A stretch of 8,601 bases of DNA, taken from an uncultured Acinetobacter sp. Lineage in GTDB: Bacteria; Pseudomonadota; Gammaproteobacteria; Pseudomonadales; Moraxellaceae. Positions 1 to 5,820 of the stretch are shown here, piece after piece. The translations under genes and the position numbers were made by a program. Location of the stretch: contig CAAFWA010000030.1 in the NCBI GenBank assembly GCA_900766635.1, positions 1 to 8,601 of the forward strand, given 5' to 3'. Positions within the stretch are counted from its first letter, which is position 1; the number at the start of each line of letters is the position of its first letter. The notes beneath the pieces are model-generated. The model worked only from the letters and a program-made list of their open reading frames with translations. It had not been told where the DNA came from and searched no databases.

Positions 1-252
1 CGTGCCAATGCAGTGCAACAAAATAGCTTTGAAGGCTTACCTTTATTTATTGCGGCCATTTTAATTGCTGAATATATGGTGCTGCCACAACAGATCACTA
101 TGATCTTTGGAATTGCGTATATTGTGCTGCGGGTGGTGTATGGCCTATGTTACTTAGCCAATTGGGCGACCTTACGTTCGATTGTTTGGTTTATGGCAAT
201 CTCATGCCCTGTTTTATTGTTGCTGTTGGTGATTAAACTCACTGTAGGCTAA
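1..252 (+). CDS. MAPEG-family membrane protein, C-terminal part (5' end outside window)
   Basis: The frame is open from base 1 (Arg-Ala-Asn-Ala-Val...) to the TAA at 250-252. It gives 83 residues, so this is the C-terminal part of a gene that begins upstream; the GTG at 13 is probably an internal codon. The visible part begins RANAVQQNSFEGLPLF, which matches the conserved Asn...Glu segment of MAPEG proteins (membrane-associated eicosanoid/glutathione metabolism family). Three hydrophobic stretches follow, with an Arg-rich break (VLRVVYGLCYLANWATLRS) between the later ones, as expected for the last helices of this four-helix inner-membrane family. Bacterial members mostly have no known substrate, so no enzymatic role is assigned. 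It may be co-oriented with ppa, but the 95-base gap contains promoter-like sequence. Confidence 0.75.
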   Translation, partial: RANAVQQNSFEGLPLFIAAILIAEYMVLPQQITMIFGIAYIVLRVVYGLCYLANWATLRSIVWFMAISCPVLLLLLVIKLTVG

Positions 253-271
253 AAAATCCTGTCGAGCGGTG

Positions 272-310
272 TATAATCGGCAAGTGATTTATATGCAAAG
301 TCGCTATAAT
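272..310 (+). promoter_or_regulatory. Candidate sigma-70 promoter region of ppa
   Basis: Two perfect TATAAT hexamers lie at 272-277 and 305-310, upstream of the ppa start at 348. Neither has a good TTGACA-like -35 at 16-18 bases, so the -10 match is the only real support. The downstream one would start transcription near 317. It is the better placed of the two for a short leader ending in the GAGAG ribosome-binding site at 336-340. Confidence 0.4.
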
Positions 311-347
311 TGCGCTTTGAAAGACAGCTTAATTTGAGAGTGATGCT

Positions 348-884
348 ATGAGCTACAGCAACATCCCAGCGGGTAAAGACGCACCAAACGATATCTACGT
401 AATTATTGAAATTCCTGCAAATGCAGCGCCAATTAAATACGAAATCGACAAAGATTCAGATGCATTATTTGTAGACCGTTTCATGGGTACAGCAATGTTC
501 TACCCAGCAAACTACGGTTATGTGCCAAACACCTTATCACTTGATGGTGACCCATTAGACGTACTTGTGGTAACGCCACATCCAGTTGAACCAGGTTCTG
601 TGATTCGTTGCCGTCCTGTAGGTAAATTGAACATGGAAGATGACGGTGGTGTTGATGCAAAACTTGTTGCTGTTCCACACGACAAATTAACTCCAATTTA
701 CAAAGACGTACAAGAATACACTGATCTTCCACCATTATTGATCAGCCAAATTGAACATTTCTTCCAACACTACAAAGACTTAGAGCCTGGCAAATGGGTG
801 AAGTTAAGTGGTTGGGAAGGCGCTGATGTTGCAAAACAAGAAGTGTTAAGCTCAATTGCAGCTTATGCTGAAGCAAACAAATAA
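348..884 (+). CDS. ppa: Soluble (family I) inorganic pyrophosphatase
   Basis: This cytoplasmic enzyme hydrolyses pyrophosphate to two phosphates with Mg2+, pulling biosynthetic reactions such as DNA, RNA and aminoacyl-tRNA synthesis forward. The 178-residue product is close to the 176 of E. coli and co-linear with it. Metal and substrate residues are visible: E21, K30, E32, R44, Y56, the signature DGDPLD (D66, D68, D71), D98, D103 and K105. Each is one higher than the usual E. coli number, which omits the initiator Met. The segments DAKLVAVPH and [15 protein letters not shown] are also typical. The start ATG at 348 has a GAGAG site seven bases upstream. The gene appears to be a single-gene unit, closed by the hairpin at 897-929. 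Confidence 0.97.
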   Translation: MSYSNIPAGKDAPNDIYVIIEIPANAAPIKYEIDKDSDALFVDRFMGTAMFYPANYGYVPNTLSLDGDPLDVLVVTPHPVEPGSVIRCRPVGKLNMEDDGGVDAKLVAVPHDKLTPIYKDVQEYTDLPPLLISQIEHFFQHYKDLEPGKWVKLSGWEGADVAKQEVLSSIAAYAEANK

Positions 885-896
885 GTTGTGAGCTTC

Positions 897-929
897 AAAA
901 AAAACCTGCACAGTGTGCAGGTTTTTTTT
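897..929. terminator. Bidirectional intrinsic terminator between ppa and the OprD-family porin gene
   Basis: Arms CCTGCAC (905-911) and GTGCAGG (915-921) pair perfectly around a three-base AGT loop. Eight A precede the stem and eight T follow it, so it can terminate ppa on the plus strand and the convergent porin gene on the minus strand. It lies 12 bases after the ppa stop and 21 bases past the porin stop. Confidence 0.92.
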
Positions 930-932
930 ATG

Positions 933-954
933 CTAATTTTTATATAAAAATTAG
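933..954. repeat. Perfect 22-base AT palindrome over the porin stop codon
   Basis: CTAATTTTTAT is followed at once by its exact reverse complement ATAAAAATTAG. The last four bases overlap the end of the OprD-family gene, whose stop is the complement of 951-953. It is almost all A+T, so it would form only a weak hairpin; it may extend the neighbouring terminator or be chance. Confidence 0.5.
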
Positions 955-2252
955 AATAATGTCACTGGAATATCTAACCAAATACGCCATTCATTGGTTG
1001 AGCCAATTCCATTGCTCACATAGTTACCTGACGCATTGTTATAGGTATCGCTGCTACGTAAATAAGAGTGACGTAAGCGTAAGCTTGAATCTTTCATTGG
1101 GCCAGATTGAACCGTGTATTTCACTTGGTTAAAGAACTCATGTTCTTCTGCTTGGTCAATGGTTTTGCTTGGGTTAGCTGTTTCTGCAATATCAATATCC
1201 CAACCATACACAAATGCACTGGTCCAATTTAGACCCGGTACACCATGATTTTTAAAGTTATAGTTGTACATTAAACCCACTGATTTTTCATCTTTACCGT
1301 TAAAATCAGATAGATATGAGTTAGGTACATAAATACTTTGTAAGCCATCTGCGTTATATGCATAGTCATAGCCAATATCACCGTGATTGTCTTGATAAGA
1401 TAATGCAACGCTATGCACATCTTTGTTATAACCTGCCGAGACACCCCAAATAGTATTGCTTAACGATTCAGTTGCACTACGTGGATCTGAGGTTGCAGCA
1501 CCAACATCCCAATCAGTTTGATAGCCCATCGCATCTAAAGTAAATGAGGCATCATTTTTTAAAGGGCGTTTGTAACTCACACTTGCATAATGACGATCAA
1601 GTTTGTCTTCAACATCAACGCCATAGTAAGAGCCATTGATTTGGTCATTCAATTTATATTTTGCACCCCAAAACACAGCGCTATCTAAATGTTGTGCATC
1701 AGAGCTAACATCATTAGACCATTGGTTTTTGGTGAATTTACCGCCAATTAAGGTTAAGTCTTTAATTTCATTACTTTCTACATATAAACCTGTGAAGTAC
1801 TCAGGCACTAAACGAGCAGTATTGCTTGCTAACACAGGCAGTTCAGAAACTTGTGTACCATAGGTAACGGTTGTATTAGACACGCGTGCTGAGACATTTG
1901 CACCTCCACGTACCCAATGATCATAAGCATCGCCTGAACTGTCACGCGGGATCATTTGGTTGCCTGTATTTTTATTGGCGCCTAATTTCATTGATGCATC
2001 AGCTACGACACCCACGGCAAAACCTACTTTACCTTGGGTAAAGCCTGAATCTAATGTAAAGATGGCTGTTTGTGCCGCTGAACTGGTATCATTTTTTAAA
2101 CCATCTTTTTTGTCACGGTTTAAATAACCTGTGCGCAAAAGAACAGAACCTTCAGCACCTTCAATAAAGCCTTTAGCTTCACTTTGTTCGCTGGCATATA
2201 CCGATGAAATCAGAGCAGCTTGGATTAATACCACCAAGGTAAGTTTTTGCAT
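951..2252 (-). CDS. oprD: OprD-family outer membrane porin
   Basis: The 433-residue protein has a signal peptide (MQKLTLVVLIQAALISSVYA, cleavage likely after A20). The N-terminal EAKGFIEGAEGSVLLRTGYL is the usual start of an OprD/Occ barrel. Further family segments are YDHWVRGG, LPVLASNTARLVPEYFTG, GGKFTKNQW, INGSYYGVDVEDKL and NTIWGVSAGYN. It ends in LDIPVTLF, with the C-terminal Phe that directs barrel assembly. The family forms 18-strand substrate-selective channels for amino acids and other small carboxylates; the sequence does not fix the substrate here. It resembles the OprD-like porin of Acinetobacter (OccAB1) as I recall it, hence the tentative symbol. The ATG at 2252 is forced, because an in-frame TGA lies five codons upstream (2267-2265); a GAGG ten bases before the ATG is a modest ribosome-binding site. 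Confidence 0.9.
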   Translation of the reverse strand: MQKLTLVVLIQAALISSVYASEQSEAKGFIEGAEGSVLLRTGYLNRDKKDGLKNDTSSAAQTAIFTLDSGFTQGKVGFAVGVVADASMKLGANKNTGNQMIPRDSSGDAYDHWVRGGANVSARVSNTTVTYGTQVSELPVLASNTARLVPEYFTGLYVESNEIKDLTLIGGKFTKNQWSNDVSSDAQHLDSAVFWGAKYKLNDQINGSYYGVDVEDKLDRHYASVSYKRPLKNDASFTLDAMGYQTDWDVGAATSDPRSATESLSNTIWGVSAGYNKDVHSVALSYQDNHGDIGYDYAYNADGLQSIYVPNSYLSDFNGKDEKSVGLMYNYNFKNHGVPGLNWTSAFVYGWDIDIAETANPSKTIDQAEEHEFFNQVKYTVQSGPMKDSSLRLRHSYLRSSDTYNNASGNYVSNGIGSTNEWRIWLDIPVTLF

Positions 2253-2333
2253 TGGGAGAGAGCCTCATACAAGATTTAAGGAAAAGCGTAAATATTTTGC
2301 TCATGCAAGGCACCAACAGCGAACAATGCAGCA

Positions 2334-2376
2334 ACAAAATATGATTTTGTATATTTATGTGCTTAAAAGTACACAA
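2334..2376 (-). promoter_or_regulatory. Candidate promoter and overlapping dyad for the OprD-family gene
   Basis: On the minus strand TTGTGT (2376-2371) and TATACA (2353-2348) are 17 bases apart, a weak sigma-70-like pair that would start RNA near 2341. A 17-base dyad, ACAAAAT-ATG-ATTTTGT (2334-2350), covers the -10 edge and predicted start. That is a plausible operator position, though its A+T content makes chance possible. The leader to the ATG would be about 90 bases. Confidence 0.3.
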
Positions 2377-2685
2377 TTGAGAGACCAGATGCGATAGTTT
2401 TTTAAAGAAAAATTAATCAAAATATATCGATATTATGTATTTTTTATTAAAAAATAATAATTTATATAGAATTTTTGTTAAAAAATGATGAGTGTTTTTT
2501 AAACGAAAAAATGCTTATTTACTCCCTGTTTTTTATACATTCCTGCAAAATGCTCAGGCAAAGTTATATAGCCTACGCTCTCATCTTCTCAACATAAAGC
2601 CATCTCAATTTAGTTCTAATATCCAAGAAAAATGTATACCTAGGTGATGAAGCACTCGTCAAAGACTTAAAGTTACATCAAATTT

Positions 2686-2731
2686 GGTAATAAAAATTTT
2701 CATTTGGCTAAATTTTTTAACTTTTATTACC
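2686..2731. repeat. Inverted repeat with perfect 10-base arms
   Basis: GGTAATAAAA (2686-2695) and TTTTATTACC (2722-2731) are exact reverse complements, separated by 26 A+T-rich bases. After one mismatch the stem could gain two more pairs. No T-run follows, so it is not a terminator. It lies about 250 bases upstream of the predicted start of the TorF-family porin transcript. Its role is unknown. Confidence 0.6.
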
Positions 2732-2834
2732 CGATGGTGCATAAATATTAAGCAAAATGCACTATTTATAGGCAAAATAATGGCGTTTTATAAAAAGCTG
2801 GCTTGCTTGTTATTTAAATGAAGGGGGAAGAGAT

Positions 2835-2855
2835 GCTTGGAATTAAAAACCAAGC
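2835..2855. promoter_or_regulatory. 21-base dyad, candidate upstream activator site
   Basis: GCTTGG (2835-2840) and CCAAGC (2850-2855) form a perfect dyad with a nine-base A+T centre. It lies about 137 bases upstream of the start predicted from the sigma-54 element at 2955-2971, within the usual range for enhancer-binding activators. It does not match the NtrC consensus (TGCACC...GGTGCA), so the activator is unknown. Confidence 0.35.
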
Positions 2856-2895
2856 TTTATCCACCGCTCAGTAATTACAATAGGCTTGATAAAAA

Positions 2896-2916
2896 TAAAT
2901 AACAAACAGTTATTTA
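2896..2916. promoter_or_regulatory. 21-base dyad with IHF-like match
   Basis: TAAATAAC (2896-2903) and GTTATTTA (2909-2916) pair perfectly around AAACA. Within it TAACAA-ACAG-TTA fits the IHF consensus WATCAANNNNTTR with one mismatch. Its centre is about 76 bases upstream of the predicted sigma-54 start, between the GCTTGG dyad and the promoter, where a DNA-bending protein usually sits. Both readings are inferences. Confidence 0.35.
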
Positions 2917-2954
2917 CAAGGTAATCCTTAGTTTTGTTCTTGCTTTTTTAAACA

Positions 2955-2971
2955 TTGGCATAGGGATTGCT
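2955..2971 (+). promoter_or_regulatory. Sigma-54 (RpoN) promoter of the TorF-family porin gene
   Basis: TTGGCATAGGGATTGCT carries the essential GG (2957-2958), exactly ten bases, then GC (2969-2970). It matches the -24/-12 consensus TTGGCACGNNNNTTGCW except at two positions next to the -24 core. Transcription would start near 2982, leaving a leader of about 48 bases before the ATG at 3030. Transcription from such promoters needs an ATP-dependent enhancer-binding activator; the dyads upstream are candidate sites for one. Confidence 0.75.
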
Positions 2972-3029
2972 AAATCTTGGCTTAAGTAAAAATGTGTTTG
3001 CAATAATATCAATATATAGGGGAATCATC

Positions 3030-3791
3030 ATGCAATTGACTCATCAACTATCGGCAGCATTGATCTTGGCAATAGGGACAAGTAGTGTATTTGCAGCTGA
3101 AGATGTCAATTCAAAGCATCAAATTAGCGGTAATATTGCAGTTGTATCGAGTTACTATATGCGCGGTTTAACCAATGCGCCTGAAAACGATAAAGCCACC
3201 ATTCAAGGTGGGCTTGATTATAGTCATGCTTCAGGTTTCTACGCAGGCTATTGGGGCTCAACTATCGGTTATTCCTTGACAGATTACGATGCAGAACGAG
3301 GAGAATACACAGGCAGTGATACTTTCGAGCATGACTTTTATTTGGGTTACAACGGCAGTATCAATGACGATTGGGGCTATAACCTAGGTGCAATCTACTA
3401 TTATTACTATGAATCCGACGCTGATGCAGATGTATTAGAAAGTGTAGTTGGCGTGAACTACAAAGATTTAAGCCTAACCGCACAAACGCTTTGGGATGAT
3501 GTCAATTGGGGCAATACAGGCGATACTTATTTATTGGCAGCTTATAGTCATCCACTGCCTCGTGATTTCACCTTAAACACCTCTTTAGGTCTGTATTACT
3601 ACAACGATGATGCAAGTCCATATTTTGAAACCACAGAAGATTTTGGCTTTCGTCATTTAAATGTCGGTTTAAGTCATCCACTAGGTAACACAGGTGCAGA
3701 AATGAGTGTTGACTATGTGATTGGCGGATATGACCGTGTTGATGAAAAACAAAAAAATAAATTGGTATTTGGCTTAAGTTATAGCTTTTAA
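3030..3791 (+). CDS. TorF-family putative porin (Gcw_chp family)
   Basis: The 253-residue protein has a signal peptide (MQLTHQLSAALILAIGTSSVFA, cleavage after A22 or A23). It then has the repeated Tyr/Gly-rich strands of the Gcw_chp/TorF family: ISGNIAVVSSYYMRGLT, QGGLDYSHASGFYAGYWGS and FEHDFYLGYNGSINDDWGYNLG. It ends GLSYSF with a terminal Phe, so an outer-membrane beta barrel of roughly a dozen strands is likely. A run of five Tyr occurs at residues 123-127. The substrate is unknown for this family. The ATG at 3030 is chosen because AGGGGA ends six bases before it and it begins the signal peptide; an in-frame TTG at 2967 falls inside the sigma-54 element. The promoter implies activator-dependent, perhaps nitrogen-linked, expression. 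Confidence 0.87.
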   Translation: MQLTHQLSAALILAIGTSSVFAAEDVNSKHQISGNIAVVSSYYMRGLTNAPENDKATIQGGLDYSHASGFYAGYWGSTIGYSLTDYDAERGEYTGSDTFEHDFYLGYNGSINDDWGYNLGAIYYYYYESDADADVLESVVGVNYKDLSLTAQTLWDDVNWGNTGDTYLLAAYSHPLPRDFTLNTSLGLYYYNDDASPYFETTEDFGFRHLNVGLSHPLGNTGAEMSVDYVIGGYDRVDEKQKNKLVFGLSYSF

Positions 3792-3796
3792 TTGAT

Positions 3797-3828
3797 AAAA
3801 AAAGACGACCTTTTGGTCGTCTTTTTTT
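3797..3828. terminator. Bidirectional intrinsic terminator between the TorF-family gene and comM
   Basis: A 14-base perfect stem (3797-3810 with 3815-3828), including GACGACC/GGTCGTC, closes a TTTT loop. Seven A precede the GC core and seven T follow it, so it works in both directions. It begins six bases after the porin stop, and its last two bases lie inside the comM stop codon (complement of 3827-3829). Confidence 0.93.
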
Positions 3829-5311
3829 ATGTCTGTCCGCGATAGGACAAGGCTTCTGTAATATGAGCGCTTTCAATAATCTCGCTTGAACTTAAATCTG
3901 CAATGGTTCTTGCCACACGTAATACCCGATGATAACCACGCGCAGATAAATTTAAGCGTTGTTGTGCGAGTAATAAAATTTGCTCAGCTTTTGTATCAAG
4001 GATGGCATATTGACTGAGCGCTTGTGGGCTCAGTGCACTATTGCTCATGCCTTGGCGTGCAATTTGTTGTGCATAGGCTTTAATCACCCGTGCACGGACA
4101 GTTACTGAATCTTCAGGCACGGTGGTGCTTTGTAATTCCTCGGCAGGAAGTGGGGGCACGTCAATATGTAAATCAATACGATCAAGCAATGGCCCCGAAA
4201 TTCGATTTTGATAGCGTTGAATACTTAAAGCCGAGCATTGGCAACGTTGATCTTGATGAAAGGCATAACCACAGGGGCAAGGATTCATCGCTGCAATGAG
4301 TTGAAAATTGGCAGGAAAGGTCATTTGCCGTGAAGCTCGGGAAATCACAATCTGCTTAGATTCAAGGGGTTGGCGTAAAACTTCTAAAACTTTACGATCA
4401 AATTCGGGTAACTCATCTAAGAATAAAACCCCTAAATGGGCAAGGGTAATCTCCCCCGGTTTAGGCTGTGATCCACCGCCCACCAAGGCAATTGCTGATG
4501 CAGTATGATGTGGCGCTCGAAAAGGTCGAGTCCCAAAAGGGTGCGCTAAATTGGCAACCGAATAAATCCGTGCGACTTCTAAATTTTCATCTAAATTTAA
4601 CGGTGGCAAAATCCCTGCTAAGCGTGAGGCAAGTAAGGTTTTTCCTGTGCCAGGTGGGCCTTTAAACAGTAATGAATGTCCACCTGCAGCAGCAATTTCT
4701 AAAGCCCGCCGTGGTCGAAGTTGACCTTTCACATCAGCTAAATCACGATAGGTCATGCTCAATACATCGGTATGCTTGGCATGATAAGGTGGCAAAACTG
4801 CGGTTTGACTTAAATGGTCACAGACCTGTTTTAAATTTTGAGCTGCAAAAACACAAAAATTACGAAGTTTAGCTGCTTCATCCGCATTGTCGCTCGGTAA
4901 GATTAATTGATGCTGTGCTTGCTGACAGGCAATTGCAATACTTAACGTTCCTGTTGTGGGGCGTAATTGGCCATCTAGGGCGAGCTCGCCAATGAATTCA
5001 AGCTGTTGTGTACTCGCTTCGGGCAGTTGGTTTGAGGCAATTAAAATCCCAAGTGCAATGGCTAAATCTAAACGTGCGCCATCTTTGGGTAAATCAGCAG
5101 GGGCTAAATTAATAGTCAGACGCTTGGTAGGAAAATTAAAGCCACTATTAATAATCGCCGAGCGCACACGATCTTTACTTTCACGCACAGCGGCTTCGGC
5201 TAAACCCACAATGGTTAACGACGGCAAGCCTTGGCTAATATGGACTTCGACTTCAATTAAGGGGGCATCTAGGCCTAATACCCCACGGGTGTAAATTTTT
5301 GCAAATGACAT
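3827..5311 (-). CDS. comM: ComM (YifB-family) AAA+ helicase for natural transformation
   Basis: ComM is a hexameric AAA+ helicase that promotes branch migration as single-stranded transforming DNA pairs with the chromosome; this role has been shown in Vibrio and Acinetobacter. The 494-residue protein has the N-terminal ChlI/Lon-C-like domain (about 20-170: VEVHISQGLPSLTIVGL, DRVRSAIINSGFNFP, INLAPADLPKDGARLDL). The Mg-chelatase-type AAA+ core has Walker A GPPGTGKT (218-225), Walker B VLFLDE (295-300), a Cys cluster NPCPCGY with C345/C347 plus C357/C359, and SGPLLDRID (372-380). The C-terminal domain has LSARGYHRVLRVARTIADL. The ATG at 5311 is chosen: AAGGAG (5325-5320) is eight bases upstream and MSFAKIYTRGVLG matches the family start. 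A GTG at 5341 would bury that site. The gene is intact and lies 67 bases after ubiK. Confidence 0.95.
   Translation of the reverse strand: MSFAKIYTRGVLGLDAPLIEVEVHISQGLPSLTIVGLAEAAVRESKDRVRSAIINSGFNFPTKRLTINLAPADLPKDGARLDLAIALGILIASNQLPEASTQQLEFIGELALDGQLRPTTGTLSIAIACQQAQHQLILPSDNADEAAKLRNFCVFAAQNLKQVCDHLSQTAVLPPYHAKHTDVLSMTYRDLADVKGQLRPRRALEIAAAGGHSLLFKGPPGTGKTLLASRLAGILPPLNLDENLEVARIYSVANLAHPFGTRPFRAPHHTASAIALVGGGSQPKPGEITLAHLGVLFLDELPEFDRKVLEVLRQPLESKQIVISRASRQMTFPANFQLIAAMNPCPCGYAFHQDQRCQCSALSIQRYQNRISGPLLDRIDLHIDVPPLPAEELQSTTVPEDSVTVRARVIKAYAQQIARQGMSNSALSPQALSQYAILDTKAEQILLLAQQRLNLSARGYHRVLRVARTIADLSSSEIIESAHITEALSYRGQT
4475..4479. other. Possible empty AbaR-island target pentamer in comM
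   Basis: The pentamer ACCGC lies in the codons for the VGGGSQ segment (residues 277-282) of comM. From memory, ACCGC is the target duplication flanking AbaR resistance islands in A. baumannii comM. The other copy I found in this gene is at 4800-4804 (as GCGGT). No island is present. Which copy, if either, corresponds to the known site cannot be decided without alignment. Confidence 0.3.
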
Positions 5312-5378
5312 CTGAACTGCTCCTTTTAGGTGCACAGTCACTGGACGAAATTGCTGAAAAAATGCACAAAATAAGTGC

Positions 5379-5603
5379 TTATTTATCGTTTAGCTTTTGC
5401 TCAAGTGCGTCAATATGTTGCATCAGTTGTTCAAGGCGTAAATTTGCCTGTTGTAGAGCCTGACGTTGACGTTCCATTTCATCTTGTGACACCAAATCCA
5501 TTTTACTTACGGCCTCTTGTAATAAAGCCCGTAAGTTGTGTTCAAGATCTTTTTTAGGTTGATCAACCTGTTGCAAAATGGCTTGGAGTAAAGTTTCAAG
5601 CAT
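5379..5603 (-). CDS. ubiK: UbiK (YqiC/BMFP) ubiquinone biosynthesis accessory factor
   Basis: This small 74-residue protein has the BMFP-family layout. An amphipathic N-terminal helix (MLETLLQAILQQVDQPKKDLEHNLRALLQEA) is followed by the conserved turn MDLVSQDEMERQRQAL (E. coli has LDLVSREEF) and a heptad-rich C-terminal coiled coil to residue 74. UbiK binds UbiJ, trimerises and assists the soluble complex that makes ubiquinone under aerobic conditions. The start is forced to the ATG at 5603, because an in-frame TAG lies two codons upstream. No clear Shine-Dalgarno sequence precedes it, which is unusual in this window. It is probably transcribed with comM, 67 bases downstream. Confidence 0.87.
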   Translation of the reverse strand: MLETLLQAILQQVDQPKKDLEHNLRALLQEAVSKMDLVSQDEMERQRQALQQANLRLEQLMQHIDALEQKLNDK

Positions 5604-5634
5604 GTGCTAGCCCAGTGAATAATAAACTCATTTT

Positions 5635-5643
5635 AGTGTAGCA
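5635..5643 (-). promoter_or_regulatory. Candidate extended -10 promoter for ubiK-comM
   Basis: The minus strand reads TGCTACACT, an extended -10 (TGnTACACT) that would start RNA about 25 bases before the ubiK ATG. No good -35 is present, which extended -10 promoters tolerate. The identical nine bases serve as the candidate nrdR promoter at 7764-7772. A second possible -10, TATTAT (5624-5619), would give a nearly leaderless message. Confidence 0.4.
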
Positions 5644-5738
5644 CCGCTCATGGCTTAGACCCTAGTCACGATAGAAAAATATGCGCTGTTTCGATGATTT
5701 TAATCGTTATTTTCTGAGTAAATATGTAGTTTTTTTAG

Positions 5739-5762
5739 CAGGGTGACTACTTGCCCACCCTG
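5739..5762. repeat. Dyad with 7-base arms in the ubiK-glnK gap
   Basis: CAGGGTG (5739-5745) and CACCCTG (5756-5762) are perfect reverse complements, ten bases apart. No T-run follows in either direction (the T-run precedes it on the plus strand), so it is not a terminator. It lies about 85-107 bases upstream of the predicted glnK start, where an activator site is expected, but it does not fit the NtrC consensus. Confidence 0.5.
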
Positions 5763-5790
5763 AAAATAATGTATAAATAAGCAACGTGAG

Positions 5791-5820
5791 AAGCCTTAAC
5801 ATCCCCCAACCTTAGGGCTT
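5791..5820. repeat. Imperfect dyad abutting the glnK -24 element
   Basis: AAGCCTTAA (5791-5799) pairs with TTAGGGCTT (5812-5820) over nine positions with one G-T wobble, around a 12-base C-rich loop. The right arm ends on the first T of the TTGGCACG element. A protein bound here, or a cruciform, could affect polymerase holoenzyme access. No regulator is assigned. Confidence 0.45.

Larger units (their letters stand above)
2253..3029. other. 777-base AT-rich regulatory gap between two divergent porin genes
   Basis: There is no convincing protein gene here. From left to right it holds the OprD-family gene leader and promoter (to about 2376), and a very A+T-rich stretch (about 2400-2520) with a TATTTTTTA/TAAAAAATA dyad at 2438-2456 and ATATCGATAT at 2424-2433. 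These are followed by a 10-base-arm inverted repeat (2686-2731), a GTGCAT/ATGCAC dyad (2737-2742 and 2757-2762), two compact 21-base dyads (2835-2855, 2896-2916) and a sigma-54-type promoter (2955-2971). About 2520-2680 shows nothing I can name. The length and density of dyads suggest regulated expression of both porins. Confidence 0.7.

Noticed and set aside
2358..2375. CRP/Vfr-like site TGTGC-N6-GTACA before the OprD-family gene
   Set aside because: The right half is a poor match to TCACA, and in this A+T-rich stretch the similarity is not convincing.
2179..2397. Short open frames on both strands near the OprD-family gene start
   Set aside because: They overlap the signal-peptide region of the porin gene and its leader, have no recognisable domain and no ribosome-binding site.
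2967..3029. N-terminal extension of the TorF-family porin from a TTG at 2967
   Set aside because: The TTG lies inside the sigma-54 -12 element, has no ribosome-binding site, and would place 21 extra residues before a clear signal peptide. The ATG at 3030 has AGGGGA at ideal spacing.
5312..5341. Ten-residue extension of ComM from a GTG at 5341
   Set aside because: It would run through the AAGGAG ribosome-binding site of the ATG at 5311, and the family N-terminus starts at that ATG.
5641..5656. NtrC site (GCACCGCTCATGGC) upstream of glnK
   Set aside because: Only the left half fits TGCACC; the right half matches poorly and the site lies about 200 bases from the predicted start.
5739..5762. 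Intrinsic terminator in the ubiK-glnK gap
   Set aside because: The dyad is preceded, not followed, by the T-run on the plus strand, and on the minus strand an A-run follows it.
5750..5777. Sigma-70 promoter for glnK (TTGCCC ... TATAAA)
   Set aside because: The spacing is only 15 bases and the -35 match is weak; the sigma-54-like element downstream fits the gene better.
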